Shown piece after piece: positions 47,149 to 55,502 of a stretch of 64,000 bases of DNA. The translations under genes were made by a program, and so were the position numbers. The DNA comes from Mycobacterium sp. 3519A. Its GTDB lineage: Bacteria; Actinomycetota; Actinomycetes; Mycobacteriales; Mycobacteriaceae. The notes under the pieces are model-generated. The model was not told the origin of the DNA. It searched no databases and saw only the letters and a program-made list of their open reading frames with translations. How positions within the stretch are numbered: position 1 is the first letter of the stretch; the number at the start of each line of letters is the position of its first letter. The stretch is taken from positions 2,696,734-2,760,733 of the forward strand of contig NZ_OESG01000014.1 in NCBI RefSeq assembly GCF_900240945.1. The letters run 5' to 3'.

Positions 47149-50148
47149 TCATCGCAGCCGGTGCAGTACCCGATCCAGCGCGTCGCAGTAGATGTCGACG
47201 TGCTCTTTGCCAAAGATCATGGGCGGCTTGATCTTCAGCACGTTGTCGTGGACACCGTTGGGAAACACGATGACGCCTTCGTCCTTCATCAGCTCGGTGA
47301 CTTGGAAGGCCTCGGCCTTGGCGGGCTCCTTGGTGAAGCGGTCGCGGACGAGTTCGATTCCGAGGTAGAGCCCCTGGGCGCGCACGTCGCCGATCACCTC
47401 GTGACGCTGCTGAACCTGGGTCAGGCTGTCGCGGAAGTACGCGCCAACTTCGGCCGCGTGCTGTTGCAGGCCATCGCCGATGATGATGTCGAGCACCGTG
47501 CTGCCGATCGCGCATGACACCGGATTGCCGCCGAAGGTGTTGAAGTACTTCATTCCGGTGTCGAACGCGTCGGCGATCTCACGCGTCGTGACGACCGCGG
47601 CCAACGGGTGGCCGTTGCCCAACGGCTTGCCCATGGTCACGATGTCGGGAACAACGCCGGACAGCTCGAATCCCCAGAAGGTGTCGCCCATCCGCCCGAC
47701 ACCGACCTGCACTTCGTCGGAGATGGTCAGGGCACCGGCATCGCGCGCGGCGGTGAACACGGTGGACAGGTAGTTATCGGGCAGAACGATGTTTCCCGCT
47801 GTGCCCATGAGGGATTCGGCGATGAACGCGGCAGGCGGTCTGCCGTCGGCCACCATCGATTCGATCACCCGTGCCGCGTCTGCGCCGTATTTCCAGCCGG
47901 CGTCCGGGTCGTCGTAACCGTAGCGGCCGCGGTAGCGGTCGGGGACCGGGGTTTCATGTGTCGTCGGCGGAGCCCCCGCGCCTCCGGGGCCCTTGTAGCG
48001 GTTGGGCGAAATCCCCGTCACCACACCGGTGTTGCCATGATAGGCGCCGTCGATGATCGCGATGTCCTCGCGCCCGGTGACTTGGCGGGCGATGCGCAGA
48101 GCCAGATCGTTCGCCTCACTGCCCGTGCAGACGAGGAAGACGACCTCCAGCGGCCGTGGCAGGGTGGCGACCAGCTTCTCGGCGTAGGTCGCGATGCCCT
48201 CGTAGATGAACCGCGAGTTGGTGTTGAGTTTGTTCATCTGTCGACGCGACGCCTCGGCTACCCGCGGATCGGCGTGACCGACATGGGTGACGTTGTTGAG
48301 CGAGTCGAGGTAGGCGAATCCGTCTTCGTCGTACAACCAGACACCGCGGCCGCGTTGCAGATTCATGGGTGCGCGGTAGTAGGCCCGCTGCGAGCTGGCA
48401 AGTCGGTTGCGGCGGATGCTCAGTACATCCGCGACCCGCAACGCCGGTGGCTGCGCACCGGGGAGGCCCAGCAGCGTCGAGGGATCGGGTGACAACTCGG
48501 CGTACACATCGGCCTCACTGGGCCTGATTCGCGTCGGCCAGCCGGTGCCGTTGCGGTGCCGCCGCGGCAACGAGATGTTGACGGCGACAGCGGTTCCCAT
48601 ACCGTCGACGGCTGCCCCGGCCGCACTCCCGAGCGAATGGCCGGCGGCGATGTATCCCGCGTCGGTGTATCCCGAGAGGCCGTGCCAGTGCACGAAGAAG
48701 TCAAGCGGGCCGTCCGAGTCGGTCACGGCGTGGTGCACGGTGAGGCAGGGTTGCGTGGACACCACCCTGCCGTCCAGCGGGTTGGCGAAGGTCTCGTCCT
48801 TGCCTACCAGCAGCTGGACCCCGAGGGTCGTGGTGGCTGGTTCGGCAGCGCCGACACCGCGCCGCGCCGACCACAGCAGATTCGGCCTCAGATGCCTGAT
48901 CACGCCGACGGTTTGGCTTCTGTCACCGAGGATCGACGCCACCGCGCTGCCGACAGCGGCTGGGTCATGCCAATCGATGACGTCGAAGAGGTCGCTCGCG
49001 GTCGACGTGTCGATCACCTGCAGTTGCCGCGACTGGGTGGACCAGCGCGCCGGTGTCATTGATTCCAACACCCGCTCGAGGCGTGCGCTGTCCGGGTGGG
49101 CGGGTCGTCCGCACGCGCACCGCAGGGCCGCCTCGGCGTAGTCTGGATCGATGCGCGCCACTTTGGCCAGCGCCGGCCAGGTGTGACGCATCCGCTTGGC
49201 GCCGTGCGAGTTGTGGGAGACAGCGGCGCGCTGGGTCCACGTCACGGCGTTCATCGCCAGCCGCGCAGCGGCCAACGGGAACACCGCTGCCAGCTCGTCG
49301 TCGGTCAACGGCGTTATCGAGTTGAAGCCGGCCACAACGAGTTTCGCGACGTGCAGCGGATCGTCCTTGCGGATCAGGGCGTAGCCGGTGGCCACCGCTA
49401 GTTCGGCAACGCGCACCGTGTAAAGCGCATCGCCGAGGTCCAATACGCCGCTGATGCTCTGCCTGCCAGACGGATCGCGATCAACCAGCACGTTGGAATC
49501 GTTGAGGTCCTGGTGGGCCACGCCGCGCGGCAGCCGATCCAGCAGTGTTGAGATGGTGTCGAACCAGGACATGACCACGTCGACATCGGCGCGGTGTTGC
49601 GGGTCGGCCACCGCGTCGATGCCGGCGTCGATCATCTCGCGGGCCCGGCGCATGTCCCAGTCGTGGGTGATGTGTTCGTCGGGTGCGGGCATCGAGGCCA
49701 GCGCGGCGGAGATGCGGGCAGCGACCTCGCCGAGTTCGGTCAGCAGTTCGTCGGAGTGTTGTTCCGCCTCGGCCAGCGGCGCACCGGCCAGCCAGGACAT
49801 CACGCGAATCATTCTCTCGCCCTGGCTGGTTGGTGTGATCACGTGCAGACAGCCATCGGTTGCCGGGATCAGCCGCGGCAGCGGAACGTCGGGGGCGGTG
49901 TCGCCGAGGTGTAGCAGGATTCGCTCGTGCCAGGCGGCGGTCGCGGCATCGGTGTCGAACAGTGCGGAGATCTTGACCAGATAGTGGCGGCCCGCGTTGT
50001 CGGTCACGCGCAGGTTCTGGTCGAACTCACCACCCAGTGACAGCGGGTCGGTGACCGTGAGCCCGAATTCGGCGTGCACCAAGCGGAGCACCTCATTGTG
50101 GTCGAGTGGTCGCGCCTCTCGTACGTCGACGACGCCGTCGGCTGACAT
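47149..50148 (-). CDS. Three-part fusion: APH-type kinase, central domain, class III aminotransferase/phospho-lyase
   Basis: The 999-residue protein begins with an aminoglycoside-phosphotransferase-like kinase (catalytic HQDLNDSN at residues 212-219, DLGD at 237-240). Then comes a middle region (about 370-560) that resembles the M23-peptidase-like domain annotated in such fusions. It ends with a class III PLP enzyme (about 570-999; EVVFLVCTGSEANDLALRIA, AIIDGAYHGNTGVV and TMGKPLGNGHP with PLP Lys near residue 841). Relatives are hydroxylysine kinase plus phosphohydroxylysine or phosphoethanolamine phospho-lyase (AGXT2L), so one protein may phosphorylate an amino alcohol and then eliminate phosphate and ammonia to give an aldehyde. 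The substrate is inferred only. It is the last gene of its operon. Confidence 0.86.
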   Translation of the reverse strand: MSADGVVDVREARPLDHNEVLRLVHAEFGLTVTDPLSLGGEFDQNLRVTDNAGRHYLVKISALFDTDAATAAWHERILLHLGDTAPDVPLPRLIPATDGCLHVITPTSQGERMIRVMSWLAGAPLAEAEQHSDELLTELGEVAARISAALASMPAPDEHITHDWDMRRAREMIDAGIDAVADPQHRADVDVVMSWFDTISTLLDRLPRGVAHQDLNDSNVLVDRDPSGRQSISGVLDLGDALYTVRVAELAVATGYALIRKDDPLHVAKLVVAGFNSITPLTDDELAAVFPLAAARLAMNAVTWTQRAAVSHNSHGAKRMRHTWPALAKVARIDPDYAEAALRCACGRPAHPDSARLERVLESMTPARWSTQSRQLQVIDTSTASDLFDVIDWHDPAAVGSAVASILGDRSQTVGVIRHLRPNLLWSARRGVGAAEPATTTLGVQLLVGKDETFANPLDGRVVSTQPCLTVHHAVTDSDGPLDFFVHWHGLSGYTDAGYIAAGHSLGSAAGAAVDGMGTAVAVNISLPRRHRNGTGWPTRIRPSEADVYAELSPDPSTLLGLPGAQPPALRVADVLSIRRNRLASSQRAYYRAPMNLQRGRGVWLYDEDGFAYLDSLNNVTHVGHADPRVAEASRRQMNKLNTNSRFIYEGIATYAEKLVATLPRPLEVVFLVCTGSEANDLALRIARQVTGREDIAIIDGAYHGNTGVVTGISPNRYKGPGGAGAPPTTHETPVPDRYRGRYGYDDPDAGWKYGADAARVIESMVADGRPPAAFIAESLMGTAGNIVLPDNYLSTVFTAARDAGALTISDEVQVGVGRMGDTFWGFELSGVVPDIVTMGKPLGNGHPLAAVVTTREIADAFDTGMKYFNTFGGNPVSCAIGSTVLDIIIGDGLQQHAAEVGAYFRDSLTQVQQRHEVIGDVRAQGLYLGIELVRDRFTKEPAKAEAFQVTELMKDEGVIVFPNGVHDNVLKIKPPMIFGKEHVDIYCDALDRVLHRLR

Positions 50149-50192
50149 GTATGTGTTTTCCCTTCGAGTTCAATGCTTTGGGCCGCAGTTCG

Positions 50193-51680
50193 TCAGGCGA
50201 CGCGGTCGCCCAACGTCGATCCCAGCTGTGCATAGCGTTGCGGCGAGCGAGCTTTGATGATGTAGGCACCGACGATGCCGATGGCCAGCGACGCGAACAG
50301 CATGGCGGTGAACGTGACCTGCAACCAGCCGCCCGCGCCGAGTAACACATCCATCCCGGTCAGCGCGTAGTACAGGAACGGCAGCAGGCCCGCGATTCCG
50401 AGTAGGGGCGCGATGAAGGTGTTCCACGGCCGTTTGTCGACATTCGACCGGCGGAAGAACACGAAGATCGCGATGCTCGCGATGGTCTGCAGCATGATGA
50501 TGGCCGCGGCCCCGACGCCGGTCCACCAGGTGAACAGCGTCGCATAGGGGTCCAGGTTCAAGACGGCGAAGATCACGACAACGATCGCAACCATGGCGGT
50601 CTGCACGTAGCAGGCGGTCACCGGCGACTTGCGCGTCGGATGGGTGTGACCCAGCCGCGACCACAGCAGGCCTTGGCGGCCAAGGGAGTACAGATAGCGC
50701 GCCACGTTGTTGTGGAAGGTCAGGATCGCGGCGAACAGGCTGGTGATGATCAGCAGTTGGAACGCTTCGGTGCCTGCGCGGCCGAGCACGTCGTCGCTGA
50801 CCTTGAAGACCAGGTCGCCGGATTCGGTTTGGGCCACGTTGACGGCGTTGTCGACACCGACGGCGTTGATGATCAGCCAGGCCGTGATCGCGTAGAAGAC
50901 ACCCATGAAGATGACCGCTGTGTAGGTGGCGCGCGGCACGGTGCGTTTGGGGTCCTTGGCTTCCTCGCCGTAGATCGCTGTCCCTTCGAAACCGATGAAC
51001 GAGGCGTGGGCGAACATCAGTGCCACGCCGATCGCGCCGGCGAAGACGGCGGAAGGAGCGAAGGGCTCAAAGGAATAGTGGCTCACCGGCGTCGGCCCCG
51101 CGATCAAGATGCCGATGTCGAGGATCAGGATGATCGACGTCTCCAGGGTCAGCAGCACGGCGAGCACCTGCGCCCCGGCGTGGATCTGTCGGACTCCGAG
51201 GAACAACGCCGCTGCCATCGCGAACGCGCTGAAGACCCACCAGGGCACGGCGGCACCGAAGTGTGAGTGCACGAACTCTGCCGAGTAGAACCCGAATCCG
51301 CCGATGACGCCGAGCTGGATGGCGTTGTAGCCGAAGATTGCCAGCGATGCAGAGCCCAGGCCCAATGGTCTGCCGAGCCCTTTGGTGACATACGCGTAGA
51401 ACGCGCCGGTGTTGGTGATGTGCTTGCTCATCGCGACGTAACCGACGGCGAACACGGTGAGCACCAAGGCGACCAGAATGAAGGTTCCGGCGATGCCGAT
51501 ACCGTTGCCTGACCCGATGATCACCGGATACAGCGCGACGACGACGGTCAGCGGGGCGGCCGCAGCCACCACGAAGAACACGATGCCGAGGACGCCAACC
51601 TGGTTGCGCGCCAATGACTCATGGCCGTCGGGAGAGACTTTTGCAGCTGCCAACTTCTGCGGATCTTCCTGGTGGAGCAT
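50193..51680 (-). CDS. APC-family amino acid/amine permease
   Basis: The 495-residue membrane protein has about twelve helices and the APC start NQVGVLGIVFFVVAAAAPLT with the unwound substrate loop of helix 1, then GAFYAYVTKGLGRPLGLGSA and FIGFEGTAIYGEEAKDPKRT in helix 6. It should import an amine or amino acid in symport. It lies between the PYROXD2-like and the kinase-aminotransferase genes (45 bp before the latter), so it probably brings in the substrate of that enzyme. Confidence 0.87.
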   Translation of the reverse strand: MLHQEDPQKLAAAKVSPDGHESLARNQVGVLGIVFFVVAAAAPLTVVVALYPVIIGSGNGIGIAGTFILVALVLTVFAVGYVAMSKHITNTGAFYAYVTKGLGRPLGLGSASLAIFGYNAIQLGVIGGFGFYSAEFVHSHFGAAVPWWVFSAFAMAAALFLGVRQIHAGAQVLAVLLTLETSIILILDIGILIAGPTPVSHYSFEPFAPSAVFAGAIGVALMFAHASFIGFEGTAIYGEEAKDPKRTVPRATYTAVIFMGVFYAITAWLIINAVGVDNAVNVAQTESGDLVFKVSDDVLGRAGTEAFQLLIITSLFAAILTFHNNVARYLYSLGRQGLLWSRLGHTHPTRKSPVTACYVQTAMVAIVVVIFAVLNLDPYATLFTWWTGVGAAAIIMLQTIASIAIFVFFRRSNVDKRPWNTFIAPLLGIAGLLPFLYYALTGMDVLLGAGGWLQVTFTAMLFASLAIGIVGAYIIKARSPQRYAQLGSTLGDRVA

Positions 51681-51733
51681 GGTGGTCCTTTCAGCAACGC
51701 CGGAGTGATGGGTGGTTGTGGGTTGTCGCGGCG

Positions 51734-53479
51734 TCAGTGCGCGCGGCCGTTCTTGGCGCTCTCGCTGCGCGCGGCGAACTTGACGATCTTTCGGAAGGCG
51801 GGCTTTGTCGCGACGGTGTAGCCGAGTTTCTTGCCCGCCTTGGTGTCCATCACGGTGTCCAACACCCGATCGATCACCCCGGACCGCGGGGAGCCTGTCA
51901 CGCTGCGTAGCGGCGTCGGCGCGGCGGTGCCGTTGAGGTCGGCGATCACCACCTTGGCGGCATTGTGCCCACTGGCGCCCATCACCCCTCCGCCGGGATG
52001 CGTGCCGGAACCACAGAGGTAGTAGCCTGTGACCGGGGTGCGGTAATCGGCGAGTTCCGGAGTTGGCCTACTGGAGAACAATTGGTCGAAGAACATCGCG
52101 CCGTGGAAGATGTTGCCTCCGGTCAGGCCGTAGTCGCGTTCGAGGTCCTTGGGCGTGATGATGACGCGTTCCAGGATGTGCTCACGCAGGTTGGGTGCGT
52201 AGCGGAAGAGCACCTCCAGCACGCGATCGGCCCATTCATCGCGGATGGTGTCCCAGTCCGTTCCGGCCAGCTCGAATGGAAGTTGTTGCACGCCAAGTGT
52301 CATGGTGTGCTTCCCTGGTGGCGCGAGCGTTTCGTCGTGAGTGGATTGGATGACGGCCTCGATGACGAAGTCGTCGGGGATCTGACCGCGCCGCTCGGCT
52401 TCCCAAGCCTTCTCGAAGTTTTCGATCGATGCCCCGAGGATTGCCTGCGCCTGGTGTTGCGGTCCGGCGACACCGGCCGGGAAGCCGATGTAGTCGGGGA
52501 GTTCGTCGATGAGCAGATGGATGCGGGCCATCGAACCGCGCGCGTCGTAGTTCTGCAGTTTGGTGGTGAGCTTTTCGTCGAGCGTGCCTGCGGGCAGCAG
52601 CGTCAGCATCGAGCGTTGCGGGTCAGCGTTGGAGATCACCGTGCGCGCGGAGATCGTCTCGCCGCTCTCCAGCACCACGCCGGTGGCTTTCCCCCCGCGG
52701 ATCACTACCTCTCGCACCGGGGCGTTGAGACGGATCTCGGCGCCGTGGGCCTCGGCGCTGCGGGCCAGCGCCTGAGTGATACCGCCCATCCCACCCTTGA
52801 CGAATCCCCACTGGCCAAGTGTGCCTTTGAATTCGCCCACCGAGTGATGGCCGTAGACGTAACCGGTGCCGGGCGTCGACGGCCCACCCCAAATCGAGAT
52901 CATCCCGAAGAAGGTGAACAAACCCTTGATGTGTTCGGAATCGAAGTAGCGGTCGAGAAGATCCTTGGTGGACAGCAGGACCAGCTCGTTGAACAGGTCC
53001 TCGGCCCCGGCGGCTTCGAATGCCGCCACCACTTCCGAACGGCTGGGAGCGGGCGACAGCAGGAAGGGCGTCAGGATGGACGCGAATTTCTTCAGCCGCA
53101 GCCCGAATTCGAGGAATGCCTCCGCGTCGGTTTTGGAGAACTTCGCGATCTCCTTCAGGGTGCGGTCCATGTCCTTCCACATGAACAGGTGGCTGCCGTC
53201 GGGGAAGATGCTGACCTCGTTGGCCTCGGTCTGATACATCTGCAGCCCGTACCGTTCCAATTCGAGCTCGGCGATGATTTCCGGGCGCAGCAGGCTTGCG
53301 ATGAACGCACAGGACGACCACGTGGAGTCGGGGATCAACTGCTCGCTGGTGCAGGCGCCTCCGACGACGTCGCGGGCTTCGACGACCAACACTTTCTTGC
53401 CTGCCCTGGCGAGATAGCCTGCGGTGATCAAACCGTTGTGGCCGGCTCCGATGATGACGGCGTCGAAGGTGGTGGTCAT
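51734..53479 (-). CDS. PYROXD2 / phytoene-dehydrogenase-like FAD oxidoreductase
   Basis: The 581-residue flavoprotein opens with FDAVIIGAGHNGLITAGYLA and KVLVVEARDVVGGACTSEQL, the FAD-binding motif of the CrtI/PYROXD2 group, and closes with GYYLCGSGTHPGGGVMGASG, the second FAD contact. The substrate is unknown; a carotenoid role is not supported because no other carotenoid genes are near. The ATG at 53477-53479 overlaps the HapK-like stop by 4 bp. It may oxidise an amine or intermediate in the island pathway. Confidence 0.85.
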   Translation of the reverse strand: MTTTFDAVIIGAGHNGLITAGYLARAGKKVLVVEARDVVGGACTSEQLIPDSTWSSCAFIASLLRPEIIAELELERYGLQMYQTEANEVSIFPDGSHLFMWKDMDRTLKEIAKFSKTDAEAFLEFGLRLKKFASILTPFLLSPAPSRSEVVAAFEAAGAEDLFNELVLLSTKDLLDRYFDSEHIKGLFTFFGMISIWGGPSTPGTGYVYGHHSVGEFKGTLGQWGFVKGGMGGITQALARSAEAHGAEIRLNAPVREVVIRGGKATGVVLESGETISARTVISNADPQRSMLTLLPAGTLDEKLTTKLQNYDARGSMARIHLLIDELPDYIGFPAGVAGPQHQAQAILGASIENFEKAWEAERRGQIPDDFVIEAVIQSTHDETLAPPGKHTMTLGVQQLPFELAGTDWDTIRDEWADRVLEVLFRYAPNLREHILERVIITPKDLERDYGLTGGNIFHGAMFFDQLFSSRPTPELADYRTPVTGYYLCGSGTHPGGGVMGASGHNAAKVVIADLNGTAAPTPLRSVTGSPRSGVIDRVLDTVMDTKAGKKLGYTVATKPAFRKIVKFAARSESAKNGRAH

Positions 53480-53820
53480 TGCGGGTCTCCAGTGATCGGG
53501 CGGGCGAAATAGGTGCGAACCGAGGCCGGGTCGACGAGCTTGTTGAAACCCTCCATCACCGGCTCCATTGACGGGTGGTTGTCGCGGATTTTTACCCAGG
53601 CGGACCAGTCGGTGACGTGCATGACTTCGAGGATGTCGGCCGGTGCATCGTCGGGTGCCTCGGCCACGCGGTAGGCGTCGAATCCGGTGACCACGTCGCT
53701 GTGGCCCAGGCAGGTCGGGCGATCGACGGTGTTGGAGAAGTGCTCGAACTCGGCGGGGTCGACACCGGGTCGCATCGAGAACAGGTTGATCGCGAACACC
53801 GATCGGTCCGGCGGTGGCAT
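53476..53820 (-). CDS. RedY/HapK-like small protein (dimeric alpha-beta barrel type)
   Basis: The 114-residue protein reads SVFAINLFSMRPGVDPAEFE, then DVVTGFDAYRVAEAP and ADILEVMHVTDWSAWVKIRD, the pattern of REDY-like HapK proteins, related to ferredoxin-fold alpha-beta barrels. In prodigiosin-type clusters RedY/HapK helps a redox or condensation step; here it may assist the adjacent flavoprotein, to which it is translationally coupled. It is 51 bp after the aldehyde dehydrogenase. Confidence 0.65.
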   Translation of the reverse strand: MPPPDRSVFAINLFSMRPGVDPAEFEHFSNTVDRPTCLGHSDVVTGFDAYRVAEAPDDAPADILEVMHVTDWSAWVKIRDNHPSMEPVMEGFNKLVDPASVRTYFARPITGDPQ

Positions 53821-53871
53821 GTGTTGGTCTCCAGAGTGTCCGAAGTTGTTGCGAAGAAAAGTTTTTCGGTG

Positions 53872-55305
53872 TCAGCCGACCAGGTTGATCATCACGTGTT
53901 TGATCTCGGTGTATTCCTCGAGTGAGTAGATCGACATGTCGTTGCCGTGGCCGGACTGCTTGAAGCCGCCGTGCGGCATCTCGGCGACGATCGGGAGATG
54001 ATCGTTGATCCACACCGTGCCGAACTGCAGCTTGCGGGCCGCTCTCATGGCTCGCGACACGTCTTTGGTGAAAACCGAAGCGGCAAGGCCGTATTCGACA
54101 TCGTTGGCCCAACCGAAGGCCTGCTCTTCGGTGCTGAATCGGGTCGTGGTCACCACGGGACCGAACACCTCTTTCTGCACGATCTCGGAATCTTGCGGCG
54201 CGTCGACCACAAGCGACGGCTTGTACCAGAAGCCGGGGCCGGACGCTGGTCCGCCGACGGTCAGCGACGCCGGTCCCGATGCGGTGGCGCGTTCGACGAA
54301 TCCGGTGACCCGCTGCAGGTGCTTCTCCGATATGACCGGGCCCATTTCCGTTGATTCATTCGCCGGCTGGCCCATCGCGACCTTGGACACCGCGCGGGTG
54401 AGCTCCGTGACGAACTCGTCGTAGATGCCGTCGGCGACGTACACGCGGGATGCGGCCATGCAGTCTTGTCCCGAGTTCCCGTAACCGCCCTCGCAGATCT
54501 TGCTGATCGCCAGTTCGGCGTCGCAGTCGTCGAACACCAGCACCGGGGCCTTACCGCCCAACTCGAGGTGCAGGCGCTTGAGGTTCTCGGCGCCGGCGCG
54601 CGCGACGACCTTGCCGGTGATGGTGTCACCGGTCAAGGAGGACATCCGCACCCGCGGGTGGGAGACCAGCGCCTGCCCGACGGTGTCGCCGTGCCCAGTC
54701 ACCACGTTGAACACGCCCGGCGGGAACAGGTCGGCTGCGAGTTCGGCGAGCCGCAGGGTGGTCAGCGGGGTCTGCTCGCTGGGTTTGAGCACCAGGGTGT
54801 TGCCGGTCATCAGCGCCGGACAGATCTTCCAGATCGCCATCAGCAGTGGGAAATTCCACGGCGCGACACTGCCGATGACGCCGAGAGGGTCTCGACGAAT
54901 GATGCTCGTGTGGGTGGGGGAGTACTCACCGGCGGCACGGCCCTCGAGCACGCGCGCCGCACCGGCGAAGAAACGCATGTTGTCGACGCCGAATGGAATC
55001 TCCTCGCGGGCCACCGTGATCGGCTTTCCGACGTTGGCCGATTCCAGCTGGGCGAATTCCTCGGCGTGGTCGGCGAGCCGGTCGGCCAGCTTCAGTAGCA
55101 GCTCGGCTCGCTGCGCAGGGGTGGTTTCCGACCAGCTGTCGAACGCCTTCTCCGCAGCGTCGACGGCGCGCTGGACGTCGGCCGCGCCTCCGAGCGGCAC
55201 AGTGGCGATTTGCGCCGCGGTGGCCGGATCGATCACAGGCTCCGTCGCCCCGTCGGCAGCACCGATGTGCTCCCCGTCGACGTACATCAACTGCGTATCG
55301 GCCAT
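53872..55305 (-). CDS. Aldehyde dehydrogenase, aminobutyraldehyde/betaine-aldehyde dehydrogenase type
   Basis: The 477-residue enzyme carries PWNFPLLMAIWKICPALMTG, the Glu of LELGGKAPVLVFDDCDAELA and the nucleophile in GNSGQDCMAASRVYVADGIY, and the end EMPHGGFKQSGHGNDMSIYS typical of gamma-aminobutyraldehyde (PatD/YdcW-like) dehydrogenases. The ATG at 55303-55305 has a GGGAG ribosome-binding site; 19 further in-frame codons upstream are promoter sequence. It is the first gene of the operon running to 47149 and has the TTGTTSAACAG motif 40 bp upstream. Confidence 0.87.
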   Translation of the reverse strand: MADTQLMYVDGEHIGAADGATEPVIDPATAAQIATVPLGGAADVQRAVDAAEKAFDSWSETTPAQRAELLLKLADRLADHAEEFAQLESANVGKPITVAREEIPFGVDNMRFFAGAARVLEGRAAGEYSPTHTSIIRRDPLGVIGSVAPWNFPLLMAIWKICPALMTGNTLVLKPSEQTPLTTLRLAELAADLFPPGVFNVVTGHGDTVGQALVSHPRVRMSSLTGDTITGKVVARAGAENLKRLHLELGGKAPVLVFDDCDAELAISKICEGGYGNSGQDCMAASRVYVADGIYDEFVTELTRAVSKVAMGQPANESTEMGPVISEKHLQRVTGFVERATASGPASLTVGGPASGPGFWYKPSLVVDAPQDSEIVQKEVFGPVVTTTRFSTEEQAFGWANDVEYGLAASVFTKDVSRAMRAARKLQFGTVWINDHLPIVAEMPHGGFKQSGHGNDMSIYSLEEYTEIKHVMINLVG

Positions 55306-55338
55306 TCGGCACTCCCTGGTCGGTTCGGTAGTCGAGGT

Positions 55339-55355
55339 GTTCAATTGTTGAACAG
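55339..55355. promoter_or_regulatory. Probable GntR operator upstream of the aldehyde dehydrogenase operon
   Basis: TTGTTGAACAG at 55345-55355 matches the site at 46400-46410 in ten of eleven positions and differs only in the central base, which strand choice inverts. It overlaps a perfect palindrome GTTCAA-TTG-TTGAAC at 55339-55353. It lies between the divergent aldehyde dehydrogenase and phosphoesterase genes and could control both. Confidence 0.55.
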
Positions 55356-55502
55356 TTGACATGAAGAGCTAAACACAGAGCGGTCCGGGCCGCAACAGGA
55401 AGATGTCAGCCAATGTTTCCCAGCGGTTTGACTGCGCGGACGGGGATTCCCAGGGCGGTGCGGCAGCATCCACGGGTGCCCAGAAACGCAGTGCCAGGAG
55501 AC

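Noticed and set aside
51734..53479. Carotenoid biosynthesis role for the phytoene-dehydrogenase-like protein
   Set aside because: No phytoene synthase, cyclase or prenyltransferase is near, and the sequence is closer to the PYROXD2 group.
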